DNA from: Verrucomicrobiota bacterium | Lineage (GTDB): Bacteria; Verrucomicrobiota; Verrucomicrobiia; Opitutales; Opitutaceae | Assembly: GCA_014584295.1 (NCBI GenBank) | Contig: JACTNC010000022.1 | Coordinates: forward strand, 1-44,003 | Reading direction: 5' to 3' | Length of the DNA: 44,003 nt | In this document: piece after piece, positions 36,401-44,003 of the stretch | Numbering within the stretch: the first letter of the stretch is position 1 | Layout: the number at the start of each line of letters is the position of its first letter | Translations under genes and position numbers: made by a program | The notes under the pieces: generated by a model | What the model was told of the DNA's origin: nothing | Databases searched by the model: none | What the model saw: the letters and a program-made list of their open reading frames with translations, nothing else

Positions 36401-36893
36401 AGGTCAGCGGTGGTGGGATCAGGCGACCCAGAACATTAACCAATACAATAACCAAGTGGTCACCAATCTGGCGCGCATGAGTGCGAATCTCGGCAAACCG
36501 CGTACGCAGAACAAGGAGTGGAGCTGGAGTTCCATCGCCACCTATGAGTTCACCTCCGGCCGCCTCAAGGGGCTCACGGTGGGCTCGACCATTCGCTGGG
36601 CCGACAAGAGCGCGATCGGTTTTGAGGGCATTGTAGGCCCGAACGGGGTTGTCCGTGAGTTAGATTACGACAAGCCGGTCTATGATCCCTCCCGATTCAG
36701 CTTCGACTTCATGGCCGCATACAATCTCCGTCTGTTCAAAGACAAGGTGCGCACCCGGATCCAGCTGAATTGCCGCGATGCGTTCCTCAATCGCGGCCTC
36801 CGTCCCACCACATGGCAACCTGAAGGGTATCCCGCCACCTTCCGCATTATCGATGGACGGCAGTGGATATTGTCCACCACGTTTGATCTTTAA
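33498..36893 (+). CDS. TonB-dependent receptor, Opitutales large type
   Basis: This is 1131 residues. A signal peptide (LFLLLAVALLGGTLAVAQ) is followed by about 45 charged, Lys/Thr/Ser-rich residues, then FELSPFEVIADD, the lineage-typical TonB box. The plug shows SGTRLNTPVADLGAALTVI, TSNRVRGLSSANISVDGF and SIELSRGPNSTLSGLGNAGG. That last motif has STLSGLG in place of the usual SVLFGLG, an uncommon change. The large barrel ends in ILSTTFDL with the required terminal hydrophobic residue. It should import a bulky glycan or glycoconjugate across the outer membrane. There is no SusD-like lipoprotein beside it, as is usual in Verrucomicrobia. A strong hairpin terminator follows. Confidence 0.92.
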   Translation: MKLEYTPDCIRRLFLLLAVALLGGTLAVAQVARVPNESKAEGDEPEKKTETADTKSVATSKTADSTSKKDDEIFELSPFEVIADDHGYLASNTMSGTRLNTPVADLGAALTVITKQQLIDTAAIDINDVFQTEIGTEGIGQFTDQSVDFQGRVIDNVQDSPQTSNRVRGLSSANISVDGFSATSRIPFDAYNLDSIELSRGPNSTLSGLGNAGGTVNVNQARANLTREITQVSFRGDDWGGYRTSFDINRPILKDKLALRASAVYDSRGFHRKPSEDTTRRFYSAVAFKPFSGTTVSGSIETYRNFARRPNASTPTDMVSDWIAAGRPTWDPIASTVKLNGAVVATIPLTAQFDNNTLYPRGLGRDAFFDNMPSMYIEPDGRVTLFTPNRLQASGVPGTGNWTNSIRVMTTASDVFKYRNAQPPGPQLPLDSLVGISNKEIYDYENINAVAPNWSRDQADVYKVQLDQKLFTTPLHQSYVQVAWRREDSERFNQNIINETTNIYIDVNERLLDGTANPNFLRPYVNAIQRTSSNDVILSDTARAQLSYALDFGQTEKKWLRFLGRHQANTFYEYNNRRNATYGYRKVVTSDASWINPANRYNSSHATITERYYMGDAVQAGSSNVVDYAPSSAGIASGSYSFRYASNVAGANVTWATIPVNVDGMAFGGARGSELELRTFGGALQSYFWKERFVTTVGYRKDEQRTRSTSAPVIDATTGFGAIPVPNLDTYGAWSDRDGATATYQGVFRPFRGMSFIEGKRSQGGADGLFAKLLEGFQLHYSYADSFRPEAPAYNLYGQELENQHGIGRDWGFSVRTPDNKFVARVSWFKTEQTGARLQGQFGLPVTIVRGFEAGTGTNTLETFARNVITARPEYANATEEQIQVAMYDFAKLPQGFWDLIRAPVSVTDVNNQLSKGMEVELNYNPTRNFRLRITAAQTKAIDLALVDATRAFIAERLPVWTTITNDAGQRWWDQATQNINQYNNQVVTNLARMSANLGKPRTQNKEWSWSSIATYEFTSGRLKGLTVGSTIRWADKSAIGFEGIVGPNGVVRELDYDKPVYDPSRFSFDFMAAYNLRLFKDKVRTRIQLNCRDAFLNRGLRPTTWQPEGYPATFRIIDGRQWILSTTFDL

Positions 36894-36925
36894 GCCTTTC
36901 ATTGCCGCCGTAACGAGGTTCTTTG

Positions 36926-36963
36926 CTAAGACTGCCCCCGAAAGTTTTCCGGGGCAGTCTTAG
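36926..36963 (+). terminator. Strong hairpin terminator after the first locus receptor
   Basis: CTAAGACTGCCCC (36926-36938) and GGGGCAGTCTTAG (36951-36963) are perfect 13-base complements around a 12-base loop. It begins 32 bases after the receptor stop and separates it from the esterase gene. A U tract is lacking. Confidence 0.8.
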
Positions 36964-37031
36964 AAGGCAGGTTTGTCCTCGGTACCGGCCAGATAATTAT
37001 GCCCGTTTTGAATACGCAAAATCACTGTACC

Positions 37032-38903
37032 ATGCAAAAATTGATCCGGATGCGATGGATTATGCCACTGATGCTGCTGTTGACAGCGGTCGTTCAGCCG
37101 GCGGCTTATGCTCAGGCGCCAAGCGCTAGCGGGCCTGCGTCGCCGCGGCGTGGTGGCGGGCCACAGACCTCTGCCGAGCCCATGAAAGGTGAATCACGTC
37201 TCATTTCCCGCGGGGAAGTGGAGTTGCTTACCTACGAGTCAGAAGATGAGATACTCGAACTTGAGAAGGCCTTTGTGGCCAACCAGGCGGCGGTGGCAAA
37301 ACATGGCGACTATACGAAGAACTACTTCCGTTCCAGCACGGACGGTTCCATTCAGCCATACGGCATCTGGGTGCCGAAGGATTATACAAAGGACACCAAG
37401 TTCGCGCTCATCGTTCAGCTGCACGGCATCGGCCCGAAGGCGCTGGCCGGACGCCGGCTACGGTGGACCGGAATGGGCACCAAGGAATGGGTCGATACCC
37501 ATGCTCCTGTTTTCGTCGCGAGCGTATATGGACGTGGCAACACGTTCTATCAAGGACAGGGCGAGGAGGACGTGCTGGAGGTGATCGCGGACGTCCAGCG
37601 CCGTTATTCGATCGATCCCGACCGCATCTATATCATGGGGCATTCCATGGGCGGCGCAGGGTCGTGGTTTGTGGGGCTCCGTCACCCAGATCGATTCGGC
37701 AGCATCACGCCGATTGACGCCGCCATGGGCTTCGGCAACGCCGCGGATGTTCCGCCCAACCTTCCCGATTGGATGAAGCCTCAAGCGGCCATGTTCAATC
37801 CCGACAATTATTTTCCCAATGCCCGCAACGTGCTGGTGTTTATGAAAAATGCCGGCGCCGGTATCCAGAAGACCTCGACTCGATTCAGCGACGGCGTGGT
37901 CGCCGCGGGCGGCTTTGCCACCATGGAGAGCTTTCCCGGTATGCCCCACCACTGGGCGCCCCAGCTATCGTATTCGATTTTTTCCGACGCGGCGACGATC
38001 AAGCCCATCAATCGGAAACCGACGGAGGTGAAATTCTTCACCAACACGCTCCGATATGACCGCGCGTATTGGGTGACGCTCGACCGGCTTGTACAGCACA
38101 ATGCAGGCGCCCGCATCACGGCCACCTATGACGATGGTAAACCGCGGCCGCAACAGGGCCGTCGGGATCGTGCGCCGGAGCCGAACGAGTTGGCGCGGCC
38201 GCCTTCCCTGAAGGTTACGACCGAAAATATCGACGCATTGACCCTGCGTCTGTCCGATGCCGGTGTTCCGACGGACGTGCCGGTTGCCTTTACAATCGAC
38301 GAAGCCGTAGTGTCTTCGGGAGCCCTGCCGCCAGTCATCCATTTGGTTCAAACTGGCGGTCGGTGGCAGATGGCCGCGGCCCCGGTGCATGCGGGTAAAC
38401 GTCACGGAATGCAAGGCCCGTTAGGAGACGCATTCAATGCTCGCTTCCTCGCGGTCTATGGTGAAAACGACTTGGGGCTGGCCCGAGCGGAATTGGATGC
38501 CATCAGGAACCCGCCCAGTCAGCTGATGGTGCATGGAGAATATCCACTCAAGGCCGCCAACAAGGTGACAGCTGAGGACATCGCAAACTCCCATCTCATT
38601 CTCTTCGGCAATGCCAAGACGAATCCGCATATTGCGCGATTGTCCTCCAAACTGCCGGGCGCGCTCATGGCCGCCGCAGAGAAGGGAAGTGCGGTCGTCT
38701 TCATTCACCCCAACCCGGAAAATCCAGCGCGCTACGTGGTGATCTGGACCGGACCGGTCCTCAGTGCCAAGCTGGATGTGCCGTTGAAAGCGGGCTGGAT
38801 GATGCCCCTTCACCTCCTGCCGGACTATGTCGTGGCGACGGACGGCAAAATTGTTCAGGCGGGGCATTTTGATCGCGATTGGCAGATGGAAAACCGGCGC
38901 TGA
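37032..38903 (+). CDS. Secreted alpha/beta-hydrolase, esterase-like
   Basis: This is 623 residues from the ATG at 37032 (MQKLIRMRW). The signal peptide is LMLLLTAVVQPAAYAQ. The hydrolase core includes YGIWVPKDYTKDTKFALIV, an oxyanion-hole HG in QLHGIG, SIDPDRIYIMGHSMGG with the nucleophile Ser205, and SFPGMPHHWAP with the probable catalytic histidine. The core is similar to PHB-depolymerase or feruloyl/acetyl-xylan esterase families (dienelactone-like). About 300 further residues form beta-rich domains (for example LKVTTENIDALTLRLSDAGV) and end with a region like the C-terminal part of large verrucomicrobial esterases. In this locus it probably removes acyl groups from the glycan before the glycosidases act. 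The upstream ATG at 36999 is less likely. Confidence 0.85.
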   Translation: MQKLIRMRWIMPLMLLLTAVVQPAAYAQAPSASGPASPRRGGGPQTSAEPMKGESRLISRGEVELLTYESEDEILELEKAFVANQAAVAKHGDYTKNYFRSSTDGSIQPYGIWVPKDYTKDTKFALIVQLHGIGPKALAGRRLRWTGMGTKEWVDTHAPVFVASVYGRGNTFYQGQGEEDVLEVIADVQRRYSIDPDRIYIMGHSMGGAGSWFVGLRHPDRFGSITPIDAAMGFGNAADVPPNLPDWMKPQAAMFNPDNYFPNARNVLVFMKNAGAGIQKTSTRFSDGVVAAGGFATMESFPGMPHHWAPQLSYSIFSDAATIKPINRKPTEVKFFTNTLRYDRAYWVTLDRLVQHNAGARITATYDDGKPRPQQGRRDRAPEPNELARPPSLKVTTENIDALTLRLSDAGVPTDVPVAFTIDEAVVSSGALPPVIHLVQTGGRWQMAAAPVHAGKRHGMQGPLGDAFNARFLAVYGENDLGLARAELDAIRNPPSQLMVHGEYPLKAANKVTAEDIANSHLILFGNAKTNPHIARLSSKLPGALMAAAEKGSAVVFIHPNPENPARYVVIWTGPVLSAKLDVPLKAGWMMPLHLLPDYVVATDGKIVQAGHFDRDWQMENRR

Positions 38904-38962
38904 TCACCAGTTTCCACGCAGGAAGCATCCGCCAGCACCCGCACCACCCCGTCTGCATTCCG

Positions 38963-39259
38963 ATGTATAGAGCGATGCTTATCACGTTCGTGGTGGGGGC
39001 GGTGTGTTCGCCTCCACTTGTCCGGGCTGCTTCCGCGTCGTCTGATCCAACTTGGGTGTTCAATCTGCTGCCGAAGGCTCTTCGACGGAATCCGTGGCTC
39101 CACCACACGGTCGTGACGGAAATCACCCCGAAGGGCGGGCGCGACTGGGGCCGCTTTTATTTCCCGATGAAAAGACCAGTCTGCCGGCCCGTGCGGAACA
39201 GGGAAACCCTGCCAAATAAAACGACGCGACCTATACCGATCATATTTTCACAAGCATGA
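38963..39259 (+). pseudogene. Truncated exported protein fragment
   Basis: From the ATG at 38963 the frame gives a good signal peptide (MYRAMLITFVVGAVCSPPLVRAAS) followed by DPTWVFNLLPKALRRNP and VVTEITPKGGRD. That looks like the N-terminal end of a larger exported protein, since verrucomicrobial loci often hold proteins beginning with such a FNLLPK-type segment. After about residue 65 the frame becomes basic and low in coherence, and the neighbouring frame reads LLFPDEKTSLPARAEQGNPAK before a stop, consistent with a frameshift and decay. The ORF overlaps the start of the oxidoreductase gene by four bases. A functional 98-residue protein is less likely. Confidence 0.35.
39216..39223 (+). promoter_or_regulatory. 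Short relative of the candidate operator, site D
   Basis: ATAAAACG is shared with sites A and C, here within CAAATAAAACGACG, 33 bases before the oxidoreductase start. Eight bases are weak evidence on their own. Confidence 0.2.
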
Positions 39260-40347
39260 AAAAATCACGTGCACGAGCTTTCGGAATTGCCTTCGCTGGA
39301 TGCGGCCATGTCGCAGATGCCTACTTTCGCCAGCTGCGGGATCATCCCGAGATGAAAATTTTCGGCGTGGCGGGCCGGAGTGCCGAGAGCGCCCGGCGTT
39401 TTGCCGCGGCGCGTGAATTGCACGCCTATCGTTCGGTGGCGGAAATGCTGGAGGATCCCAGGATCGATCTGGTGGTGAACATCACTTTGCACTCCGTCCA
39501 CGCGCGGGTCACCGAGCAATGTCTGAGAGGCGGAAAACATGTTTATTCCGAAAAGCCCCTGGCGCTTGATTATGCCACTGCCAGACGACTCACCGCTCTC
39601 GCCCACCGCCGTGGTTTGCGGCTAGGCTGCGCACCGGCGACTTTCCTTGGAGAAGCCCATCAAACCGCATGGAAACTCGTTCGCGGCGGCCGCATCGGCC
39701 CGATCCGCGTGATTTATGCGGAAGTGAATCACGGGCGCATTGAATGGTATCACCCAGCACCGGAGCCGTTTTTTGCGATAGGCCCAGTGTGGGATGTCGG
39801 CGTTTACCCGATCACCGCGATCACCGCGATTTTTGGTCCTGTCATCAAAGTCCGAGCATGGAGCCGGATTGTGCTGGCTGAGCGAAAAGCGAAGGGCGGG
39901 CGGAAGTTTCGGATCACCTCGCCGGACTTCATCGTGGCTTGGTTGGAGCTTGCATCGGGTCCGGTGGTGAGATTGACCGCCAATTTTTATGCTGATCGCG
40001 ACCGTTCAAAGGGCGGCGGATCTCTTGAGTATCATGGCGACGACGGCCGCATCTACGTCGGGGATTTCCAGCTCTTCGACGCGCCGGTGGAATGTGCAAC
40101 GGGTCGCGAACCTTATGCGCGAGTCACCCCGGCTCGGCCGCCATTCTCCGGCGTCGAGTTCGGTCGCGGCGTGGGTGAAATGGTGGATGCGATTCGCGCC
40201 GGCCGGCCGCATCGGGCCACCGGTGCGCAGGCGGCTCACGTGGTCGATGTCGTGGAGGCGATCTGCCGGTCACTGGCGGAGGACGGAGGCGCAATCCGCG
40301 TACGCTCGAAGTTCCCGGCTCCGTTGCCGATGCCGTGGGCGCGGTGA
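39256..40347 (+). CDS. Gfo/Idh/MocA-family oxidoreductase
   Basis: This is 363 residues. The N-terminal Rossmann fold has FGIAFAGCGHVADAYFRQL, FGVAGRSAESARRFA and DLVVNITLHSVHARV. The family motif HVYSEKPLALD supplies the nicotinamide-site lysine. The C-terminal alpha/beta domain includes WDVGVYPITAITAIFGP, the usual catalytic region with Asp and a Tyr/His cluster, and EMVDAIRAGRPHRATG near the end. It should oxidise or reduce a sugar or inositol with bound NAD(P). There is no signal peptide, so it is cytoplasmic. Within this locus it may handle the monosaccharide released by the glycosidases. The AGCGHVA loop (Cys for the usual Thr or Ser) is a modest variation. Confidence 0.9.
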   Translation: MKKSRARAFGIAFAGCGHVADAYFRQLRDHPEMKIFGVAGRSAESARRFAAARELHAYRSVAEMLEDPRIDLVVNITLHSVHARVTEQCLRGGKHVYSEKPLALDYATARRLTALAHRRGLRLGCAPATFLGEAHQTAWKLVRGGRIGPIRVIYAEVNHGRIEWYHPAPEPFFAIGPVWDVGVYPITAITAIFGPVIKVRAWSRIVLAERKAKGGRKFRITSPDFIVAWLELASGPVVRLTANFYADRDRSKGGGSLEYHGDDGRIYVGDFQLFDAPVECATGREPYARVTPARPPFSGVEFGRGVGEMVDAIRAGRPHRATGAQAAHVVDVVEAICRSLAEDGGAIRVRSKFPAPLPMPWAR

Positions 40348-40508
40348 TGAGTTCCCGCTGACGGGCGTGGCAGAGCCGGCTTGTAAACGGATAAAACGGA
40401 ACGTTCATTGTCGCAGTGACGGCGGGCAATAGCTTCTCGGCATAGTTACCGCGCGTTGCTGCGAACCCCTCGACGGCAGCGGCTCAATGCCTGATTCCTG
40501 CTAACACC
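40348..40508 (+). promoter_or_regulatory. Intergenic control region before the second locus receptor
   Basis: These 161 bases hold the candidate operator AACGGATAAAACG at 40386-40398, about 110 bases before the receptor start. A weak palindrome AACGTT follows within GGAACGTTCATT. No clear promoter hexamers are visible. Confidence 0.4.
40386..40398 (+). promoter_or_regulatory. Candidate LacI-family operator, site C
   Basis: AACGGATAAAACG is identical over 13 bases to site A, which lies 8 kb away in the opposite orientation. It precedes the second large TonB receptor gene. Confidence 0.5.
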
Positions 40509-43500
40509 ATGACCATCCACCCAACCTCGCTGTATTCGCGGAGAACCTCAGGGTTCCACCGTTTGCCCTTCACCGCTCTTCTCCTGGCATTTCCATTTTT
40601 CGGAGCCTCACTATCTGGCCAGCATACCTCCGGCGCCTCCACGCCGCCTGACGCCGGGGAGGAGGATGTAATCGTGCTGTCGCCGTTCACGGTTACAGCG
40701 GAGGAGGATGTCGGCTACCAGGCCACCGCCACCTTGGCGGGTTCACGCTTGCGAACGAACCTCAACGATGTGGGCGGCGCAATTCAGGTGCTCACGACCG
40801 AATTTTTGAAGGATACGAATGTCCACAACGTGAACGAGCTGCTCACGTACACCACAGGCACGGAGGCCGCCGGTCAGCTGGGCAATTTCACCGGCGGTCA
40901 GCCTGCTGGCACGGGTATCGATGCCCTGCAGGAGGTTGAATCCGTGCGCCGCCGTCCACAGAACGCGACACGTGTTCGCGGCTTGAGCGCGGCCGACCTG
41001 ACCCGGGATCTTTTTCTGACGGACATTCCGTTCGACGAATACAACGTAGAGCGTGTCGAAATCAGCCGCGGCCCGAACGCGGTTCTCTTCGGGCTGGGCA
41101 GTCCGGCAGGCATCGTCAACTATGCCCTGCGCAAGCCGAGTTACCGCCCGCATACGGAACTCAGCGCGGAGGTTTCCAGCTTCGGCTCCTACCGCGGCAC
41201 CTTGGACACGAACCAGGTCCTGATCGACGGCAAGCTTGCGCTACGATTGAGCGCCCTGCACAAGGATGCGCAGTTCGAGCAGGAACCCACCTTCGAAAAG
41301 GACACACGCGGCTATCTGGCGGTCGATTACCGTCCGTTTGCAAATTCCATTCTGCGTGTGAATGCAGAGGTGGGTCACAACCGGGCTCTTCGGCCCAACC
41401 TCACGAGCCCGTTCGACAACATCAGTGTTTGGTTGGGGAGCGCGCCGGCCGGCAGCCGGGAAACGTGGAATGCTGCCACGCAGGCGGCGGGCGCGGAGTT
41501 TGAGCGCGCTATCGGCACCCAGGAGTTCTTTTTCCAATGGGCGACCATCTGGGGAGACCAAGCCGCCACGTCGCCGACGATGGATGGCATCCAAGGCAGA
41601 CGGACCGCGCCGGCGCCGCGCCTTGACTGGCGCGGCGGCCGGAATCTCGCGGAACCGGCCAGCACCCTACGGTTGCAGACCTTCACCGACCGTTCGGTCT
41701 TCGACTTTCGCCACCAGCTGCTGGCGGGCGACGAGAGTTTCACGGCCGCGGATTTCCACTCGCTCGGAGCATCATGGGAACAAACGTTCCTCAATCGGAC
41801 CGCGGGTATCGAGCTTAGCGTGAACCAACAGGAGTACTCTGACCAGAGCTTCAACCCGATCGGCGGGCAGGCGTCGTACGGCATCCGGGTCGATGTGAAC
41901 AGCAAGCTCCTGGACGGTCGCGACAATCCGAATCTCGGACGACCCTTTGTGCTGGCCGTTCCGCAGATGAGTGAATCTGAGACAAACCGCGCCTCGTGGC
42001 GCGCGACCGCCTACTACGAGTTGGATTTCGAAAATAAATTCGACGGAGTATGGAGTTCGATCCTCGGACGGCATGTGCTCACCGGCCTGCTGGACCGGCA
42101 AAAAATTGAAAACCGGAATGTCAACTGGAGCATGCAGTGGGGCGGCGTCGGCCAGAACAACCGGGTCTTCGAGAATCTGAACAATCCCCTCAACGGCTTC
42201 CGTCGGCGGGTCACCAACATCATCTATCTCGGGCCCTCGATCCTCAACGCCGGTTCGATCAGTGACGTGCGGATCAGCGCCTCGCCCAGCACCCCCATCT
42301 GGCAGCCCAACGCCATCTACCCGATCATCGGCTGGGATGTGCAGACGGCTTCCTGGACTTCGCAGCTGGCCCAGGAGATCGCGCTTCCGGCCGGCGGCAC
42401 GGTTGACCGGCAGGAGATTGACTCCAAGGCGGCCGTGCTCCAGAGCTTTTGGCTCAAGAAGCACCTGGTGACCACGGTCGGCTGGCGCACCGACGACAGC
42501 GATACCTTCAGTCTCGCCCCTCTACCGCTCGATGCGAACGGCGGCATCATCTTCGACAAGTTTCACCCCCCGGGCGCGCCGACGACGGTGCTTTCCGGCG
42601 AGGCGGTCAGCTATAGCGTGGTCGGCCATATTCCCTACACCCTGCCGGGTGACTCCCGTCTGAGCGTGCACTACAGCACTTCGGAGAACTTCCAGCCGTT
42701 GTCGCAGCGCACCGACATCTTCGGGCGTTCCATCGGATCCCCGAGCGGCGAGACAAAAGAATTCGGGTTCTCGCTCCGGGCCTTCAATGACAAGTTGAAC
42801 CTGCGGATGAACTGGTTCGAGACCATCGTGGCCAATGAATCCAACGGCGACGCCTCAAACCTTGCGTGGAACGTCGTGGTGAACCAAGGCGAGTTTGTCG
42901 CCCTGAACTTCCTCAACGACCTCCTCGTGAACGGCCTGACCACGGCGGATCGCATCACCCAATTCGGCCTGCCGCCGCCGGAGTTGATCGCCTTTCTTCA
43001 GGCGAAGAAGGATCCACTTACCGGCGTCTGGAGCACCCCGGGCGGATCGGGCCGCAGCAGCGTCTCGAGCCGGAAGTCGCGCGGCATCGAGTGGGAGGCC
43101 ATCTACAATCCCACCCAGAACTGGCGCATGATGCTGAACGTCGCCAAGCAGGAGACGGTGTTCACTGGAGCCGGTGCGGATGTTGTGGCATATGCCGAGC
43201 TTCGCCGGCCGTTTTGGCAGAAAATCTACGATCTACCGCGCGGCTTGGGCGGCATTCCGTTCGGTCAATGGTATGAGAGCGTCTTGGAGGTTCCCCTGCG
43301 CACCCTCACTTCCCAGGACGGACGGGTGTCCCCGGAACAGCGGAAATGGCGCGTGAACTTTGTGACGAATTACACCTTCGGCTCCGACCGCCTGCGCGGG
43401 TTCGGCGTAGGCGGCGCGCTCCGCTGGCAGGACAAGGCGGCGATCGGATACCCGCTGAAGACCAATGCGGACGGGAAGCTGGTTTCCGACGTGGAGAACC

Positions 43501-43715
43501 CGCATTACGCGCCGGCGGAATTTAATGGTGACATCTGGCTCAGTTACCGGCAGAAGATTCGCGGTAACCTCGACTGGACGGTGCGACTTGCCGTCCGCAA
43601 TGCGCTGCGGGACCGGGATCTGATTCCCATCAGCACCCAGCCGGACGGTTCATACGCCCAAGTGCGTGTGGCTCCCCCAACCACTTGGGAGGTTAGAAAC
43701 TCCATCGAGTTCTGA
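40509..43715 (+). CDS. Second TonB-dependent receptor, Opitutales large type
   Basis: This is 1068 residues. The signal peptide region is FTALLLAFPFFGASLSGQH. The TonB box is VIVLSPFTVTAEEDVGY. The plug carries LAGSRLRTNLNDVGGAIQVL, NATRVRGLSAADLTRDLFL and VERVEISRGPNAVLFGLGSP, followed by GIVNYALRKPSY. The barrel ends in WEVRNSIEF with terminal Phe. It is related to, but clearly distinct from, the receptor at 33498. Having two receptors in one locus suggests uptake of two forms or sizes of the same glycan. The closest gene partner is the oxidoreductase 161 bases upstream. A rho-independent terminator follows. Confidence 0.92.
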   Translation: MTIHPTSLYSRRTSGFHRLPFTALLLAFPFFGASLSGQHTSGASTPPDAGEEDVIVLSPFTVTAEEDVGYQATATLAGSRLRTNLNDVGGAIQVLTTEFLKDTNVHNVNELLTYTTGTEAAGQLGNFTGGQPAGTGIDALQEVESVRRRPQNATRVRGLSAADLTRDLFLTDIPFDEYNVERVEISRGPNAVLFGLGSPAGIVNYALRKPSYRPHTELSAEVSSFGSYRGTLDTNQVLIDGKLALRLSALHKDAQFEQEPTFEKDTRGYLAVDYRPFANSILRVNAEVGHNRALRPNLTSPFDNISVWLGSAPAGSRETWNAATQAAGAEFERAIGTQEFFFQWATIWGDQAATSPTMDGIQGRRTAPAPRLDWRGGRNLAEPASTLRLQTFTDRSVFDFRHQLLAGDESFTAADFHSLGASWEQTFLNRTAGIELSVNQQEYSDQSFNPIGGQASYGIRVDVNSKLLDGRDNPNLGRPFVLAVPQMSESETNRASWRATAYYELDFENKFDGVWSSILGRHVLTGLLDRQKIENRNVNWSMQWGGVGQNNRVFENLNNPLNGFRRRVTNIIYLGPSILNAGSISDVRISASPSTPIWQPNAIYPIIGWDVQTASWTSQLAQEIALPAGGTVDRQEIDSKAAVLQSFWLKKHLVTTVGWRTDDSDTFSLAPLPLDANGGIIFDKFHPPGAPTTVLSGEAVSYSVVGHIPYTLPGDSRLSVHYSTSENFQPLSQRTDIFGRSIGSPSGETKEFGFSLRAFNDKLNLRMNWFETIVANESNGDASNLAWNVVVNQGEFVALNFLNDLLVNGLTTADRITQFGLPPPELIAFLQAKKDPLTGVWSTPGGSGRSSVSSRKSRGIEWEAIYNPTQNWRMMLNVAKQETVFTGAGADVVAYAELRRPFWQKIYDLPRGLGGIPFGQWYESVLEVPLRTLTSQDGRVSPEQRKWRVNFVTNYTFGSDRLRGFGVGGALRWQDKAAIGYPLKTNADGKLVSDVENPHYAPAEFNGDIWLSYRQKIRGNLDWTVRLAVRNALRDRDLIPISTQPDGSYAQVRVAPPTTWEVRNSIEF

Positions 43716-43739
43716 GCGAGCTATTCGGTCAGAGATCAG

Positions 43740-43785
43740 TTGCAGGCGGGGGATGGGGTAACCCCCCGCCTGCAATTTTCTTTTT
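43740..43785 (+). terminator. Rho-independent terminator after the second locus receptor
   Basis: TTGCAGGCGGGG (43740-43751) and CCCCGCCTGCAA (43764-43775) form a perfect stem around a short loop, followed directly by TTTTCTTTTT. This is the best intrinsic terminator in the window and marks the 3' end of the locus. Confidence 0.92.
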
Positions 43786-44003
43786 GGTCACCCCAAGGGA
43801 GATTCGGCGTTTTCTGTGCCGCACCAATGAAGAGTCCCTCCAGCCGGCCCCTAACCCAGGTTCGTCAGTTCGCGGGTAAGTTTTGTTGGGAAACAACAAG
43901 TTGTGCAGATTTTGGGGTGTTTTTCGGCACTACATTCGCGATGATTCGTGGGCCTTTTGGCAGGCGCAGTCCGAGATGAGAGAGCAGCTGGGCGGTTGCG
44001 GGC
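43786..44003. other. Right edge, non-coding
   Basis: I see no supportable gene in this stretch. It contains a small inverted repeat TTGTT-GGGA-AACAA near 43880 and probably lies upstream of a gene beyond the window. Confidence 0.4.

Noticed and set aside
43740..43979. 79-residue plus-strand frame at the right edge
   Set aside because: It begins inside the rho-independent terminator and has no protein-like features.
1..44003. tRNA, rRNA or CRISPR features
   Set aside because: I saw no T-loop-like signature in a cloverleaf context, no rRNA sequence and no regularly spaced repeats.

Overview
The window looks like chromosomal DNA of a verrucomicrobium, most likely of the Opitutaceae. The reasons are high GC with few strong Shine-Dalgarno sites, two very large TonB-dependent receptors carrying the LSPF(E/T)V-type TonB box seen in Opitutales, a LacI-regulated glycan locus without a SusD partner, and a large membrane pyrophosphatase with the DPRNPGVIADCTGDNAGDS signature. 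The organism is inferred from protein style; there is no rRNA, tRNA or CRISPR array in the window.

Positions 1-25400 are mostly housekeeping and accessory genes, nearly all on the minus strand. They comprise a methyltransferase/methyltransferase/polytopic membrane protein group (202-3745), a secreted protein with one CXXCH haem motif (3987-5324), D-lactate dehydrogenase, uracil-DNA glycosylase, a plus-strand TonB_C-domain protein plus chemoreceptor pair (7566-9992), a siderophore-type TonB receptor (10121-12286), a coiled-coil membrane protein with a possible starch-binding-like C-terminus, a small unknown protein, an AmpD-like amidase, gamma-glutamyltransferase, membrane pyrophosphatase, a GT2 glycosyltransferase, a fatty acid desaturase, a WD40 protein, pyruvate kinase and a YycJ-like metallohydrolase.

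Positions 25400-27800 are a decayed junction: tandem short hairpins, a signal-peptide gene fragment with an in-frame stop, the C-terminal remnant of an IS630-family transposase, and a SulP transporter that stops before its last helices and STAS domain. This is the only clear sign of mobile-element activity.

Positions 27800-43800 form a carbohydrate-utilisation locus. On the minus strand are a LacI regulator, a secreted DUF5696/GH101-129-like glycosidase and a GH2 beta-mannosidase-like enzyme. On the plus strand are a TonB receptor, a secreted serine esterase, a truncated signal-peptide ORF, a Gfo/Idh/MocA oxidoreductase and a second TonB receptor. A near-identical 13-bp motif (AACGGRTAAAAYG) precedes the glycosidase, lies in the LacI/receptor divergent region and precedes the second receptor, with a shorter relative before the oxidoreductase. 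I propose it as the operator of the local LacI protein. The inferred logic is receptor-mediated uptake of a decorated, possibly acylated glycan, removal of esters, hydrolysis by the two glycosidases and oxidation or rearrangement of an unusual sugar by the oxidoreductase. The substrate is unknown, and this is the least described system in the window.
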